From the NCBI RefSeq assembly GCF_016820515.1, contig NZ_JADHDV010000001.1, forward strand, positions 62,001 to 126,000: DNA of 64,000 nt. The letters are read 5' to 3'. This DNA comes from Pseudoxanthomonas beigongshangi (lineage in GTDB: Bacteria; Pseudomonadota; Gammaproteobacteria; Xanthomonadales; Xanthomonadaceae). Positions 28,855 through 39,982 of this stretch are shown piece after piece (position 1 is the stretch's first letter; each line of letters begins with the position of its first letter). The position numbers were made by a program, and so were the translations under genes. Under the pieces are notes generated by a model. It saw only the letters and a list, made by a program, of their open reading frames with translations, did not search any database and was not told the DNA's origin.

Positions 28855-29595
28855 TCAGCGGCCCAGTTCGAACACCACGTCCAGGTTCACCGAGAGGGTG
28901 GTCTCGCCCGGGGACACCGGGGTGGACTCCATCCGGCCGGCCTTGGCGTCCATCGCCATCGCCATCATCGGCACCGGGCGGAAACCGCCGCCGCCCTCGG
29001 AGATGCTGACGATGCGGCGGACCCGCAGGCCCAACGCCTTGGCGTAGGTCTCGGCGCGGGCCTGTGCCTTCTTCAGCGCGGCCAGGCGGGCTTCGTCGTA
29101 GACCGGCTCGGGCTGGTCGATTTCGAAGCTGGGGCCGTTGATCTGGTTGGCGCCGACCGCGGCCAGCGCGTCCAGCACCTTGCCCAGCTTGGCGATGTCG
29201 CGGACCTTCAGGCTGACCGTGTTGCTGGCCTGGTAGCCGGTGATCTTCGGCGGTTCGTTCTCGGCGTAGCGGTACTGCGGGTTGAGGCTGATGCCGCTGG
29301 TCTGGACGTCCTTCTCGGGGATGCCCGCGGCCTTGATGGCAGCGACCACCTTGGCCATCTGCTCGGCGTTCTGGCGCATGGCGGCGTTGCCGTCGGCAGC
29401 CTGGGTGACCACGCCGGCGGACAGGGTCGCCACGTCGGGCACGCGCGAGGCCTCGGCCTGCGCCGACACGTTCAGCAGGGTGCCGTCGGCGGGCACGGTG
29501 TAAGCGGGGGCGGTCTGGGCTTGGGCGGTCATCGTGACGGTTCCTAGGGCCAGGGACAGGGCGAGCAGCAGCGGGCGGAACGGGTGGTGGCGCAT
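28855..29595 (-). CDS. SIMPL domain (DUF541) periplasmic protein
   Basis: The 246-residue protein has a signal peptide ending near TAQAQT. The SIMPL domain has the pattern [42 protein letters not shown] and [23 protein letters not shown]. Members such as E. coli YggE lower oxidative stress by an unknown route. AAGGAG precedes the start with good spacing. It stands between tonB and maf, divergent from maf. Confidence 0.9.
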   Translation of the reverse strand: MRHHPFRPLLLALSLALGTVTMTAQAQTAPAYTVPADGTLLNVSAQAEASRVPDVATLSAGVVTQAADGNAAMRQNAEQMAKVVAAIKAAGIPEKDVQTSGISLNPQYRYAENEPPKITGYQASNTVSLKVRDIAKLGKVLDALAAVGANQINGPSFEIDQPEPVYDEARLAALKKAQARAETYAKALGLRVRRIVSISEGGGGFRPVPMMAMAMDAKAGRMESTPVSPGETTLSVNLDVVFELGR

Positions 29596-29746
29596 GGGAT
29601 CTCCTTGTATGCGTCGGTGGCCGGGGGCCAGTGGGAGTGAAGCGTGTTCAGTACACGATGAACGCGTTGTGAGTCGAATCGGGTTTCGCCGTCCACGGGA
29701 ACACTCAACCGGCGTTCAGTCAGTCGCCTCAGGTTATTCTTTCCCG

Positions 29747-30316
29747 ATGCTGCATCTGGCCTCCCAATCCCCCCGCCGCGCCGAACTCCTGACCCGCCTG
29801 GGGCTGACCTTCGGGCGCATTGATCTGGATATCCCCGAACATCGCCAGCCGGGCGAGTCCGCCGAAGATTACGTGCGTCGGGTGGCGCGCGAAAAGGCCG
29901 GGGCCGGACTGCTGAAGGTGATGACCGTGCCGGGCGCGGTGGTGCTGGGGGCGGACACCGAGGTGATCCTGGACGACGAGGTGTTCGGCAAGCCGGCCGA
30001 TGCCGACGACGCGGCCGCCATGCTGCGCCGGCTGTCGGGCCGGACCCACCAGGTGATCTCGGCGGTCTCGGTGGTCGACGCCGGCCGCGAGGAGCAGGCG
30101 GTATCCATTTCCGAGGTGAGCTTCGCCGAGCTTTCGGACGCGGACATCGCCGCCTATGTCGGCAGCGGCGAGGCGATGGGCAAGGCCGGGGCCTACGGCA
30201 TCCAGGGCCGCGCCGAACAGTACGTGACCCGCCTCTCGGGCAGCTTCTCGGGCGTGATGGGGCTGCCCCTGCACGAGACCGCCCGCCTGCTGCGCGCGTT
30301 CGGAGTGCTGGCATGA
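29747..30316 (+). CDS. maf: Maf family nucleotide pyrophosphatase (YhdE type)
   Basis: The 189-residue protein has [10 protein letters not shown] at residues 6-15, the catalytic loop [13 protein letters not shown], and the conserved [11 protein letters not shown] and AGAYGIQGR segments. YhdE-type Maf proteins hydrolyse dTTP, UTP and modified nucleotides, and are linked to division arrest and to housecleaning of the nucleotide pool. It is followed by rng and yhdP in the conserved order. Confidence 0.93.
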   Translation: MLHLASQSPRRAELLTRLGLTFGRIDLDIPEHRQPGESAEDYVRRVAREKAGAGLLKVMTVPGAVVLGADTEVILDDEVFGKPADADDAAAMLRRLSGRTHQVISAVSVVDAGREEQAVSISEVSFAELSDADIAAYVGSGEAMGKAGAYGIQGRAEQYVTRLSGSFSGVMGLPLHETARLLRAFGVLA

Positions 30317-30379
30317 CGGCAGGCGCGGCGCTGGCCGCCCGCCGTCGCTCCCCTTCTTTTCCTTCCAACGGACGGTGAC

Positions 30380-31867
30380 ATGAGCGAAGAAATCCTGGTC
30401 AATGTCACCCCCCGCGAAACCCGCGTGGCCGTCATCGAGAACGGCATGCTGCAGGAACTGCACATCGAGCGCGGCTGGCGCCGGGGCGTGGTCGGCAACC
30501 TGTACAAGGGCAAGGTGCAGCGGGTGATGCCGGGCATGCAGGCGGCGTTCGTCGAAGTCGGCCTGGATCGCGCGGCGTTCCTGCATGCCAACGACATCGT
30601 GCGCCCGGCGCCGGTCGCCAACGGCGAGGCGGTGGAGACGCCGCTGCCGCCGCCGCCGTCGGTGCCGATCATGGACCTGCTGCGCGACGGCCAGGACGTG
30701 GTGGTGCAGGTGGTCAAGGATCCCATCGGCAGCAAGGGCGCGCGCCTGACCACCCAGATCAGCATTCCCTCGCGCTACCTGGTGCTGCTGCCCCAGTCGA
30801 AGGTGGTCGGGGTGTCGGCACGCATCGAGGACGAGGCCGAACGCCAGCGCCTGAAATCGCTGGTGAGCGATCTTGCGGCGGCGCATGGCGGTCATGGCTA
30901 CATCATCCGCACCAATGCCGAGGGCCAGCCGGCCGAGGCGCTGGCCGAGGACATTTCCTATCTGGCGCGGGTCTGGGCGCTGGTGGAACAGCGCAGCCGC
31001 GATGCCGCGGTGGGTACCTGCATCTACGAGGACCTGACCCTGCCGCTGCGCGCGGTGCGCGACCTGATGCGGCGCGATGTCGAGAAGGTACGGGTGGATT
31101 CGCGCGAGACCAGCGAGCGCCTGCAGGCGTTCGCGGCCAAGTACATGCCGGTCCTGGCCGAGCGCATCGAGCATTACAGCGGTGAACGTCCCATCTTCGA
31201 TCTGTATGGGGTGGAAGACGAAATCGGTCGCGCGCTGGACAAGGAAGTGCCGCTGAAATCCGGTGGCTACCTGGTCATCGACCAGACCGAGGCGATGACC
31301 ACCATCGATGTGAACACCGGTTCCTTCCTCGGCCAGCGCAACCTGGAGGAAACCGTCTACCGCACCAACCTGGAGGCGGCGCAGGCGGTCGCGCGGCAAC
31401 TGCGCCTGCGCAATCTCGGCGGCATCATCATCATCGATTTCATCGACATGGACGATCCCGAGCATCGCCGCCAGGTGCTGCGCACGCTGGAGAAGGCGCT
31501 CTCGCGCGATCACGCCAAGACCACGGTGTACGAGTTCTCGCCGCTGGGGCTGGTGGAGATGACCCGCAAGCGCACGGTCGAGAGCCTGGAGCGGCAGCTG
31601 TCCGAGCCGTGCCCGGAATGCGGCGGCCGCGGCAGCATCAAGACCGCCGAAACCGTCACCTACGAGATCTTCCGCGAAATCACCCGCGCCGTGCGCCAGT
31701 TCGAGGCCGCGCGCCTGCTGGTGATCGCATCGCCCAAGGTGGTGGCGCGCATCACCGACGAGGAATCGCAGTCGGTGGCGGAACTGGAGGAATTCCTCGG
31801 CAAGTCGATCCGCTTCCAGGCCGACGAGCAATACCTGCAGGAGCAGTTCGATGTCGTGCTGCTTTGA
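30380..31867 (+). CDS. rng: ribonuclease G
   Basis: The 495-residue protein starts MSEEILVNVTPRETRVA and includes an S1 domain (VGNLYKGKVQRVMPGMQAAF), the DNase I-like catalytic core with IIIIDFIDMDD, and the zinc-link CPECGGRG. The length and lack of a long C-terminal tail mark RNase G rather than RNase E. It is a 5'-end-sensing endoribonuclease that matures 16S rRNA and degrades mRNA. It lies between maf and yhdP, probably in one transcript. Confidence 0.96.
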   Translation: MSEEILVNVTPRETRVAVIENGMLQELHIERGWRRGVVGNLYKGKVQRVMPGMQAAFVEVGLDRAAFLHANDIVRPAPVANGEAVETPLPPPPSVPIMDLLRDGQDVVVQVVKDPIGSKGARLTTQISIPSRYLVLLPQSKVVGVSARIEDEAERQRLKSLVSDLAAAHGGHGYIIRTNAEGQPAEALAEDISYLARVWALVEQRSRDAAVGTCIYEDLTLPLRAVRDLMRRDVEKVRVDSRETSERLQAFAAKYMPVLAERIEHYSGERPIFDLYGVEDEIGRALDKEVPLKSGGYLVIDQTEAMTTIDVNTGSFLGQRNLEETVYRTNLEAAQAVARQLRLRNLGGIIIIDFIDMDDPEHRRQVLRTLEKALSRDHAKTTVYEFSPLGLVEMTRKRTVESLERQLSEPCPECGGRGSIKTAETVTYEIFREITRAVRQFEAARLLVIASPKVVARITDEESQSVAELEEFLGKSIRFQADEQYLQEQFDVVLL

Positions 31868-31868
31868 G

Positions 31869-31933
31869 GCCGGGATTCGGGATTGGGGAATCGTGCTTCG
31901 CCCCGTCCCCAATCCCCAATCTCCAATCCCGGC
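31869..31933. repeat. heptamer-based inverted repeat between rng and yhdP
   Basis: Copies of GGGATTC/GGGATTG on the left (31869-31889) are complementary to CCCCAATC/CCAATCCC copies on the right (31906-31933), which can form a long imperfect hairpin. It could reduce or stop transcription between the two genes, or stabilise the rng mRNA. Confidence 0.55.
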
Positions 31934-31942
31934 TCGCCGCTG

Positions 31943-34900
31943 ATGCCCACCCCGATGCGCCGCCGCCTGCGCCTTGCCCGACGTGGTGCCGTTTACGGCA
32001 TCGCGATCGTGCTGGTGTGCATGGCCGTGGTGCTGGGCATCGCCAGCCAGGTGCTGCCGCTGGCCGAACGTCATCCCGAGCGTGTCGCCGCGTGGTTGAG
32101 CGAGCGGGCCGGGCGGCCGGTGGCATTCGATCGGGTGCAGACCCAGTGGACCCGGCGCGGGCCGCTGCTGCAACTGGACGGGCTGCGGATCGGCGAGGGT
32201 GAGGGTGGCGTCCGTATCGGCCAGGCCGAGGTGCTGGTGTCGATGTACGGTGGCCTGCTGCCGGGCCGGTCGTTCACCGAACTGCGCCTGCGCGGCCTGT
32301 CGCTGACCCTGCAGCGCGCCGACGACGGCACCTGGTCGGTGCGCGGCTTGCCCGGGCAGCAGCAGCCGGGCGGGGATCCGCTGTCGAGCCTGGAGGGGTT
32401 GGGCGAACTGCAGATCATCGACGGCCGCCTGGACATCGACGCGCCGTCCATTGGCTGGCAATTGCGGGTGCCCGATATCGACATGCGCCTGCGGGTGAAC
32501 GGCGATCGCGTGCGGGTCGGTGCGCGTGCGCGCATCCGCGCCGACAGCGCGCCGCTCAACGTTGCCGTCGATTTCAATCGTCGCAAGGGCGACGGCCAGG
32601 CTTACGCCGAGGTGACCGCCGCCGACATCGGCGTGTGGTCGCCGCTGCTGCGCTACGCGGGCGTGGTGGCCGATTCCGGCAGCGGGCGGCTGCAAGGCTG
32701 GATGTCCCTGTACCGGCATCGCGTGGTGATGGTCACCGCCGAGGCGCACGTGCAGAAGCTGGGCTTGCGCGGTGCGCCGCTGGTGGGGGGCGGGGCGCTG
32801 CCGCGCGCGGCCTTCGAACAACTGGACGGCAGGTTGCGTTGGCGCCTGGTCCGGAGCGGCTGGCGACTGGATGCGCCGCTGCTGCGGGTCGGCAGTGGCG
32901 AAAGCACGCAGACACTGGACGGCCTGCTGCTGGCCGGTGGTCGCGAGACCGCGCTGGTCGCGCGCCAACTGGATGCGGCGCCGCTGTTCGCGGTGCTGGG
33001 GTTGAGCGATCGGGTGGGCGACGACATGCGCCGCTGGCTGGGCCAGGCACGTCCGACCGCGCGGCTGGCACGGGTGGAGGTCGCCGGCAATCGCCAGGGC
33101 GGCCTGCGCGCCAGCGGCGAACTGCTGGAAGTCGGCTTCGCGCCGGTCGGCCGCGCGCCGGGAATGAGCGGGCTGGCGGGCGATTTCGAGGGCGACGCCG
33201 AAGGCCTGCGCCTGCGCCTGAAACCGGCATCGCGCCTGCAGTTCAATTGGCCCAGCGGATTCGGCGTGGTGCATGACGTCACCCTCGATGGCGAAATCGT
33301 CGGTTGGCGCGAAGGCGCCGGCTGGCGCGTCGGCACTGCGGCGTTGCGCGTGCGTGGCAAGGATTACGGCGCGCGGGTGCGTGGCGGCCTGTGGTTCCAG
33401 AACGACGGCACCCGGCCGAGGATCGATCTGGCCGCCGATCTCGATCAGGCGCCGGTGCCCGCCGCGCAGCGCTTCTGGGTTCACCACCAGATGCCCAAGG
33501 CGGCGGTGGACTGGCTCAACGCGGCGCTGGTCGGCGGCCAGGTGAACAATGGCCGCGCCATCGTCTCGGGCGATCTCGACGATTGGCCCTTCGTCCGCAA
33601 CAACGGCCGCTTCGAGGCGGTCGCGCGCATCAACGGCGGGCAGTTCAAGTTCCAGCGCGACTGGCCGGCGCTGGAGCAGGTGGACGCGGATGTCGCCTTC
33701 ATCGGCAACGGATTCTCGCTGGACGGGCACGGCAGCCTGGCCGGCGTGGCGGTCGAGCATTTCAGCGCCGGCATCGCGGACTTCCGCGAATCCAACCTGC
33801 GTGTCGACGCCGACACGCACACCGATGCGGGGAAACTGCTGGCGATGCTGCGGCAGAGTCCGTTGCAGAAAACCCATGCCGACACCTTCGCCAATCTGGA
33901 AGCCTCCGGCGCCACCCGTGCCAGCTTCCATCTGCTGCAGCCGCTGAAGAAGGATTCGCCCACCCGTCAGCGGATGGAAGGCGAGGTGGAACTGACCGCG
34001 GCGAAGCTGGCCGAAAAGCGCTGGAACCTCGCCTTCACCGACGTCACCGGCAAGGCGCGCTACGACAACGGCGGATTCGCTTCCGAACCGATGAAGGTGA
34101 TGTTGCAGGGCCAGCCCGGCGTGTTGTCGCTGCGCGCGGGCAGCGGCGCGCGGGATCCGCAGCAGGCGTTCGAGGCCGAGCTCGCTGCGCGCCTGGAGGC
34201 GAAGGAACTGCTGGATCGCGCGCCGGAAATGGCCTGGTTGAAGCCATACATCGAAGGGCGTTCGGACTGGAACGTCGCGGTCACCATTCCCAAGGGCGCG
34301 GCCAGCAACGCGCCCAGCCAGCTGCAGCTGCGTTCGCAGCTGGTCGGCACCGCCCTGAGCCTGCCGGCACCGCTGGAAAAACCGGCATTCGCCGCGCTGC
34401 CGACGGTGGTACGCACCTCGATGCCGCTGGGCAGCGGGCAGATCGAAGTCGCGTTCGGCCAGCGCCTGGCGTTGCGCGCGCGCAACAACGGCCAGCAGAC
34501 CGGCGTGCGGGTGGTGCTGGGCAGCGACAATGTCGCCGAGGCTCCGCCCGCGTCCGGGTTGATCGTCAGCGGCCGCACGCGGCAACTGGATGCGATGGAC
34601 TGGATCGCGCTGTTCAAGGGCGGCGAAGACGAGGGGGGCGACGATGGCCTGAAGTTGCGCCATGTCGATGTCACCGCTACGCGCCTGCTGATGATCGGAT
34701 CGGTGTTCCCCGATACGCGTCTGCAACTGGCGCCGGCCCCCAATGCACTGGCGGTGACCCTGGAAGGTCCCGCGCTGTCCGGTGGCCTGCTGGTGCCGGA
34801 GACGCGGGGCGCCGCGATCGTCGGGCGGCTGTCGCGCCTGTATTGGCAGAACGCGTCGCCCGCCGGCACCGCCACCGCGGCGGCCACGGTCCCGACCAGG

Positions 34901-35827
34901 GCGGTCGCTGGCGCGCCGATCGGCATGCCCGGCGCGCCGCCGGTACCCGCCGACGATGGCCTGGATCCGTCGGCGATTCCGCCGCTGTCGCTGGACGTCG
35001 ATGAACTGCGCGTCGGCAGCGCGAAACTCGGCAACGCCCGCCTGCGTACGCGCCAGTTGCCCGCCGGCATGCAGATCGAACAGCTGCAGCTGCGTTCCCC
35101 GCAGCACGACATCGACGTGGCAGGTACCTGGCTGGGGAAGGGCGCGCATGCGCGGACCCAACTGCAGGCCAAGGTGGCGAGCCGCGATTTCGGCGCGCTG
35201 CTGGCCGATGCCGGCTACGGTGGCCGCATTCGCGGCGGCCACGGCACCGTCCAGGCCACCGCGGGCTGGCGTGGCAGTCCCGGCGCGTTCCGGCTGAGCG
35301 AACTGGAAGGCAAGGTCGGCGTGGATGCGCGCGATGGCCATCTGCTGGAACTGGAGCCCGGTGCGGGCCGCGTGCTCGGTCTGTTGAGCGTGGCCGAATT
35401 GCGTCGCCGGCTGACCCTGGATTTCAGCGACTTCTTTTCCAAGGGATTCGCGTTCAACCGGATGGAAGGCGAGGTGGCCCTGGGCAACGGCCTGGCCCGC
35501 ACCGACGCGCTGGTGATCGACGGTCCCGCCGCCGAGATCCGGATCGGCGGCACGACCGATCTGCGCGCCGAACAGTTCGACCAGGTGGTGGATGTGCTGC
35601 CCAAGTCGGCCAACGTGCTGACCGCGGTCGGCGCGGTGGCCGCCGGACCGTTGGGCGCGGCGGTCGGCGCGGTCGCCAACGCGGTGCTCAAGCGCCCGCT
35701 GGGCGAAATGGGTGCCAAGACCTATCGGGTGACTGGTCCTTGGAAGGAACCCAAGGTGGAGGCCATTTCGCGCGAGCAATCACGCGAACAGGCGCCATCC
35801 TCGGCCGCGCGCGCCGGCCTGCCATGA
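31943..35827 (+). CDS. yhdP: YhdP family AsmA-like envelope protein
   Basis: The 1294-residue protein has an N-terminal membrane helix ([20 protein letters not shown]) and then a very long beta-rich periplasmic body of the DUF3971/AsmA2 type. Family stretches include [36 protein letters not shown] and, near the end, [20 protein letters not shown] and [13 protein letters not shown]. YhdP, TamB and YdbH are thought to form bridges that carry phospholipid to the outer membrane. The start at 31943 is preferred; a Met four codons later is possible. It is followed by tldD after 55 bases. Confidence 0.92.
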   Translation: MPTPMRRRLRLARRGAVYGIAIVLVCMAVVLGIASQVLPLAERHPERVAAWLSERAGRPVAFDRVQTQWTRRGPLLQLDGLRIGEGEGGVRIGQAEVLVSMYGGLLPGRSFTELRLRGLSLTLQRADDGTWSVRGLPGQQQPGGDPLSSLEGLGELQIIDGRLDIDAPSIGWQLRVPDIDMRLRVNGDRVRVGARARIRADSAPLNVAVDFNRRKGDGQAYAEVTAADIGVWSPLLRYAGVVADSGSGRLQGWMSLYRHRVVMVTAEAHVQKLGLRGAPLVGGGALPRAAFEQLDGRLRWRLVRSGWRLDAPLLRVGSGESTQTLDGLLLAGGRETALVARQLDAAPLFAVLGLSDRVGDDMRRWLGQARPTARLARVEVAGNRQGGLRASGELLEVGFAPVGRAPGMSGLAGDFEGDAEGLRLRLKPASRLQFNWPSGFGVVHDVTLDGEIVGWREGAGWRVGTAALRVRGKDYGARVRGGLWFQNDGTRPRIDLAADLDQAPVPAAQRFWVHHQMPKAAVDWLNAALVGGQVNNGRAIVSGDLDDWPFVRNNGRFEAVARINGGQFKFQRDWPALEQVDADVAFIGNGFSLDGHGSLAGVAVEHFSAGIADFRESNLRVDADTHTDAGKLLAMLRQSPLQKTHADTFANLEASGATRASFHLLQPLKKDSPTRQRMEGEVELTAAKLAEKRWNLAFTDVTGKARYDNGGFASEPMKVMLQGQPGVLSLRAGSGARDPQQAFEAELAARLEAKELLDRAPEMAWLKPYIEGRSDWNVAVTIPKGAASNAPSQLQLRSQLVGTALSLPAPLEKPAFAALPTVVRTSMPLGSGQIEVAFGQRLALRARNNGQQTGVRVVLGSDNVAEAPPASGLIVSGRTRQLDAMDWIALFKGGEDEGGDDGLKLRHVDVTATRLLMIGSVFPDTRLQLAPAPNALAVTLEGPALSGGLLVPETRGAAIVGRLSRLYWQNASPAGTATAAATVPTRAVAGAPIGMPGAPPVPADDGLDPSAIPPLSLDVDELRVGSAKLGNARLRTRQLPAGMQIEQLQLRSPQHDIDVAGTWLGKGAHARTQLQAKVASRDFGALLADAGYGGRIRGGHGTVQATAGWRGSPGAFRLSELEGKVGVDARDGHLLELEPGAGRVLGLLSVAELRRRLTLDFSDFFSKGFAFNRMEGEVALGNGLARTDALVIDGPAAEIRIGGTTDLRAEQFDQVVDVLPKSANVLTAVGAVAAGPLGAAVGAVANAVLKRPLGEMGAKTYRVTGPWKEPKVEAISREQSREQAPSSAARAGLP

Positions 35828-35882
35828 ACCGCGGCGCCCGCACCGCCTTGCGCTGGCCCGTCCCAACCCCCACCTTGCTGCC

Positions 35883-37325
35883 ATGACTGCTTCCCTGACG
35901 CTCGCCGAAACCCGCCTTCTGCTGCCTGCCGGCCTCGACCAGCACGGCTTGGACCGCACCTTCGGGGCGCTGCTGGGACCGGGTATCGATTTCGGCGATC
36001 TCTATTTCCAGCATGCCCGGCGCGAGAGCTGGACGGTGGAGGACGGCATCGTCAAGGACGGTGCGCACTCGATCGAGCAGGGTGTCGGCGTACGGGCGAT
36101 TTCGGGCGAGAAGACCGGCTTCGCCTATTCCGACGATATCAATTCGGTCGCCTTGCTGGACGCCGCGCGCTCGGCGCGCGCGATCGCCCGTGACGGCGCG
36201 GCGCACGCGCCACGCGCGCTGGTGCGGGGCGGTGGACGCGCGCTCTACGGCGCGGACGATCCCATCGACGCGATGGACAATGCCGCCAAGGTCGAGGCGC
36301 TGCGCACGGTGGACCGTTTCCTGCGCGCGGCCGATCCGCGCGTGCAGCAGGTGACCGTGAGCCTCTCAGGCGGCCTGGATACCGTGCTGGTGGCGCGCAG
36401 CGACGGCGTGCTGGCCGCCGACGTGCGTCCGCTGGTGCGCCTGAACGTGCAGGTGCTGGTGGAGCAGAACGGCCGTCGCGAGTCCGGTTACGCCGGCATG
36501 GGCGGTCGCTATTCCTATGCCGAACTGCTGGGTGGCGGCCGCCCCGAGGAACTGGCGCGCGAGGCGCTGCGGCAGGCGCTGGTGAACCTGGACGCCATCG
36601 ATGCGCCGGCCGGCGTCATGCCGGTGGTGCTGGCGTCCGGCTGGCCCGGCGTGCTGCTGCACGAGGCCGTCGGCCACGGCCTGGAAGGCGATTTCAACCG
36701 CAAGGGCACCAGCGTCTACGCCGGCCGCATGGGCCAGCGGGTCGCCTCGCCGGGCGTGACCATCGTCGATGACGGCACCCTGCCGGGCCGGCGCGGATCG
36801 CTCAACATCGACGACGAAGGCACGCCCACCAACTGCACCACGCTGATCGAAGATGGCGTGCTGGTCGGTTACATGCAGGACACGCTCAACGCGCGCCTGA
36901 TGGGCATGGCGCCGACCGGCAACGGTCGCCGCGAATCGTTCGCGCACCTGCCGATGCCGCGCATGACCAACACCTACATGCTCGCCGGACAGCACGATCC
37001 GGAAGAGATGATCCGCTCGGTGAAGAAGGGCCTGTATGCGGTCAACTTCGGCGGCGGGCAGGTCGACATCACCAGCGGCAAGTACGTGTTCTCGGCCACC
37101 GAGGCCTACCTGATCGAGGACGGCAAGGTCACCGCGCCGGTCAAGGGCGCCACCCTGATCGGCAACGGACCGGAAACCATGCAGAAGGTCAGCATGGTCG
37201 GCCACGATCTCGCGCTGGACGCCGGAGTGGGCGTGTGCGGCAAGGACGGACAGAGCGTGCCGGTGGGCGTCGGCCAGCCATCGTTGCTGATCGAGGGCCT
37301 GACGGTTGGCGGCACCCGCGCGTGA
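35883..37325 (+). CDS. tldD: metalloprotease TldD
   Basis: The 480-residue protein has the zinc motif [12 protein letters not shown] (His260, Glu261, His265) and the conserved C-terminal [21 protein letters not shown]. TldD pairs with TldE/PmbA, encoded at 38037, to form the heterodimeric protease that trims microcin B17 and CcdA; its household substrates are unclear. The yhdP-tldD neighbourhood is conserved. Its stop converges with darP. Confidence 0.96.
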   Translation: MTASLTLAETRLLLPAGLDQHGLDRTFGALLGPGIDFGDLYFQHARRESWTVEDGIVKDGAHSIEQGVGVRAISGEKTGFAYSDDINSVALLDAARSARAIARDGAAHAPRALVRGGGRALYGADDPIDAMDNAAKVEALRTVDRFLRAADPRVQQVTVSLSGGLDTVLVARSDGVLAADVRPLVRLNVQVLVEQNGRRESGYAGMGGRYSYAELLGGGRPEELAREALRQALVNLDAIDAPAGVMPVVLASGWPGVLLHEAVGHGLEGDFNRKGTSVYAGRMGQRVASPGVTIVDDGTLPGRRGSLNIDDEGTPTNCTTLIEDGVLVGYMQDTLNARLMGMAPTGNGRRESFAHLPMPRMTNTYMLAGQHDPEEMIRSVKKGLYAVNFGGGQVDITSGKYVFSATEAYLIEDGKVTAPVKGATLIGNGPETMQKVSMVGHDLALDAGVGVCGKDGQSVPVGVGQPSLLIEGLTVGGTRA

Positions 37326-37369
37326 ACCGCGGGCGGGTGGACGGCGCCGCGCGGGCGCCGGCACGCGGC

Positions 37370-37927
37370 TCAGTCTTCGTCGGTGTCCGTATCGCCGGGA
37401 GCGTCGTCGCCGTCGGCGAGCAGTTCGCGGATCTCGCGGAACAGTTCGCGGAACGCATGCAGCGGCTTGTTCTTCGCGCGTTCCTCGCCGGCGTTGCGAA
37501 TCAGCTGGCGCAGGCGCTGGCGGTCGGCCTGCGGGAACTCCTCCAGCAGCTCGCCCAGCGCACTGTCGCCGTCGGCGAGCAGGCGTTCGCGCCACTGCTC
37601 GGCACGGTGCAGTTGCGCCGCCTCGCGCCGGGCCGCGTCGCCGCCTTCGTCCATCGCGTCGCGGATCGCGGCCAGGACGTCGTCATCCTCGCGGCGCATC
37701 TGCTTGGCCAGGTACTGCAACTGGCGCTTGTGCGCGATGTGCGAGGTGATGCGCTGGGTTTCCAGGATATGCGGCATCAGGTCTTCGGGAATCGGCAGCT
37801 TCGCCAGGCGGGCCGGCGTCAGCGCCACCAGTTGTTCGGCCAGGCTGCGCACCTCCAGCGCTTCCTCGCGCTGCTGGGTACGGCTGGGGCTAAAAAATTC
37901 GCCGGTTTCGGGGTCGCGTCCGCGCAT
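37370..37927 (-). CDS. darP: ribosome biogenesis factor DarP (YjgA, DUF615)
   Basis: The 185-residue helical protein is rich in Glu and Arg. DUF615 landmarks are the segment [28 protein letters not shown], the strand [19 protein letters not shown], and [15 protein letters not shown]. DarP joins late 50S assembly intermediates and helps to form the peptidyl-transferase centre. The start at 37927 fits the family; the upstream in-frame Met at 37981 would add basic, non-conserved residues. It lies on the minus strand between tldD and pmbA, and is divergent from pmbA as in E. coli. Confidence 0.9.
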   Translation of the reverse strand: MRGRDPETGEFFSPSRTQQREEALEVRSLAEQLVALTPARLAKLPIPEDLMPHILETQRITSHIAHKRQLQYLAKQMRREDDDVLAAIRDAMDEGGDAARREAAQLHRAEQWRERLLADGDSALGELLEEFPQADRQRLRQLIRNAGEERAKNKPLHAFRELFREIRELLADGDDAPGDTDTDED

Positions 37928-38036
37928 GGTCGATCTCGGTTGCCGGTCACGCGGCGGTGCCTGCACGGCGCGCCGGGACATCTTTCACGGGGGAGGCCGG
38001 GACGTCCGGCTTCCTGCATTGCATAAGGATAAGCCA

Positions 38037-39395
38037 TTGAACGCCATCACCGTTTCCGCCGACGACAGTCTGGCCCGGCTGGATACCCTCGCCGAGCTGT
38101 CGCAGCGCCTGCTGGCGGCCGCCCGCGCGCGTGGCGCCAGCCAGGCCGAGGTCAGTTGCAGCGAGGAGCGCGGGCTGAACGTCAACGTGCGCCTGGGCGA
38201 GGTCGAGACGGTCGAATCGACCCGTGATCGCGGCATCGGCGTGACCGTCTACTTCGGCCGGCGCAAGGGCAGCGCCAGCACCGCGGATCTGCGCGAGGAA
38301 AGCCTGGAGGCCACGGTCGAGCAGGCCTGCGCCATCGCCCGCTACACCGAGGACGACGAAGCCGCAGGGCTGGCCGACGTGGACCGGATGGCGGCGGAGT
38401 TCCCCGATTTCGACCTCTGGCATCCCTGGCCGGTGCAGGCCGACGAGGCGCTGGATCTGGCCCTGGCCTGCGAGAACGCCGGGCGCGAAGCGGATTCGCG
38501 CATCGGCAATTCCGACGGCGCCTCGGTGGGCAGTTCGGAGAGTCTTTCGGTGTATGCGAATTCGCACGGGTTCGTCGGACGTGAACGCAGCACCCAGCAC
38601 ACCCTGGGCTGCGCGCTGATCGCGGGCGAGGGCGACGGCATGCAGCGCGACGGCTGGTACACGACGGCGCTGGCGGCGTCCGCGCTGGAAGCGGCGCAGG
38701 TGGTCGGACGCAAGGCGGCCGAGCGAACCGTCGCCCGGCTGGAACCGCGCACGGTCGCCACCGGCCAGTACCCGGTCCTGTTCGCCGCCGAGGTGGCGCG
38801 ATCGCTGGTGGGCCACCTGCTGGGCGCGGTGGCCGGTTCGGCGCTGTACCGGCGGGCCAGCTTCCTGCTGGATCACGCCGGCCAGCGGGTTTTCCCGGAA
38901 TGGTTCTCGATCGAGGAACGTCCGTTCCTGCGCCATGGCTGGCGCTCGGCCGCCTTCGACGCCGAGGGCGTCGCCACCCGCGATGCGCCACTGGTGCGCG
39001 ACGGCGTGCTGGAGCGCTACCTGCTGGGCAGCTATTCGGCGCGCAAGCTGGGGTTGCAGAGCACCGGCAACGCCGGTGGCGTGCACAACCTGCAGGTCTC
39101 GGCCAATGCCGGTGGCTTCGATGAACTGGTGCGCGGCATGGGACGCGGCCTGGTCATCACCGAGCTGATGGGGCAGGGCGTCAATCCGGTGACCGGCGAC
39201 TATTCGCGCGGTGCGGCCGGGTTCTGGGTGGCGAACGGCGAACTCGCCCATCCGGTCGACGGCATCACCATCGCCGGCAACCTCAAGCAGATGTTCGCGG
39301 GCGTGGAGGCGGTCGGAAACGATGTCGATCCGCGTTCGCACGTGGCCTGCGGTTCCATCCTGCTCGGGCGCATGACCGTTGCCGGATCCGATTGA
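38037..39395 (+). CDS. pmbA: metalloprotease partner PmbA (TldE)
   Basis: The 452-residue protein matches TldE/PmbA: EVSCSEERGLNVNVRLGEVE, RDRGIGVTVYFGRRKGSAST, the central SEVARSLVGHLLGAV-type helix (AEVARSLVGHLLGAVAG) and the end MTVAGSD. It lacks the HExxxH motif, as expected for the non-catalytic partner. The start is TTG at 38037 with AAGGAT eight bases upstream, and gives MNAITVSADDS. It is divergent from darP. Confidence 0.95.
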   Translation: MNAITVSADDSLARLDTLAELSQRLLAAARARGASQAEVSCSEERGLNVNVRLGEVETVESTRDRGIGVTVYFGRRKGSASTADLREESLEATVEQACAIARYTEDDEAAGLADVDRMAAEFPDFDLWHPWPVQADEALDLALACENAGREADSRIGNSDGASVGSSESLSVYANSHGFVGRERSTQHTLGCALIAGEGDGMQRDGWYTTALAASALEAAQVVGRKAAERTVARLEPRTVATGQYPVLFAAEVARSLVGHLLGAVAGSALYRRASFLLDHAGQRVFPEWFSIEERPFLRHGWRSAAFDAEGVATRDAPLVRDGVLERYLLGSYSARKLGLQSTGNAGGVHNLQVSANAGGFDELVRGMGRGLVITELMGQGVNPVTGDYSRGAAGFWVANGELAHPVDGITIAGNLKQMFAGVEAVGNDVDPRSHVACGSILLGRMTVAGSD

Positions 39396-39484
39396 CGTGT
39401 CTTGACAGGATCCCCCGGGGCCCCGAAAGTGGCCGCCGGGGTTGTTCCATACCATCAACGTCAACAAGGAATGGGGATACACGC

Positions 39485-39913
39485 ATGAGCGAGTTCGAGA
39501 ACGTCACCGCACCGCCGCCGCCGCCGACTTCGGGAAGCCCGAGTGCGGAAGAGCGTCAGTGGGCCCTGTTCGCACACCTGTCCGCGCTGGTCGGCGGCAT
39601 CCTCACCTCGGGTTGGGCCGGCAGCCTCGGCTGCTTCATCGGTCCGCTGATCATCTGGCTGGTCAAGAAGGACACCATGCCCTTCGTCAATGACCAGGGC
39701 AAGGAAGCGCTGAACTTCAACATCACGGTCGGCATCATCTTCCTGGCGCTGTTCCTGCTGACGATCGTGACCCTGGGCATCGGCGCGCTGATCACGCTGC
39801 CGCTGATGGTGATCGTCGGCATCGCCTGGCTGGTGTTCACCATCATCGCCGCGATCAAGGCCAACAACGGCGAAGCCTATCGCTATCCGTTGACGCTGCG
39901 CCTGATCAAGTAA
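39485..39913 (+). CDS. DUF4870 membrane protein
   Basis: The 142-residue protein has a Pro-rich N-terminus (APPPPPTSG), the conserved ERQWALFAHLSALVGG, and three or four membrane segments. KDTMPFVNDQGKEALNFNI is the core DUF4870 motif. Function is unknown. GGGGAT lies six bases ahead of the start. It is a single gene with a strong terminator at 39934. Confidence 0.9.
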   Translation: MSEFENVTAPPPPPTSGSPSAEERQWALFAHLSALVGGILTSGWAGSLGCFIGPLIIWLVKKDTMPFVNDQGKEALNFNITVGIIFLALFLLTIVTLGIGALITLPLMVIVGIAWLVFTIIAAIKANNGEAYRYPLTLRLIK

Positions 39914-39933
39914 GCGAAGTTCGCGAGTCAATG

Positions 39934-39964
39934 AAAAAGGCCCGGTAAAACCGGGCCTTTTTTT
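39934..39964. terminator. strong bidirectional intrinsic terminator
   Basis: AAAAAGGCCCGG pairs with CCGGGCCTTTTT around TAAAA, and seven T residues follow on the plus strand. The A run gives a matching T run on the minus strand. It ends both the DUF4870 transcript and the ispA transcript. Confidence 0.93.
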
Positions 39965-39982
39965 GTGCGCGGATTGCCGCGA

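Noticed and set aside
29729-35779. A minus-strand frame of about 2016 codons
   Set aside because: It lies antisense to maf, rng and yhdP, all clearly real. It shows only repetitive Gln/Arg/His-rich sequence and no recognisable motif.
37326-37369. GC-rich hairpin between tldD and darP as a terminator
   Set aside because: Only a six-base stem (GGCGCC) without a T run on either side; such stems are expected by chance in this base composition.
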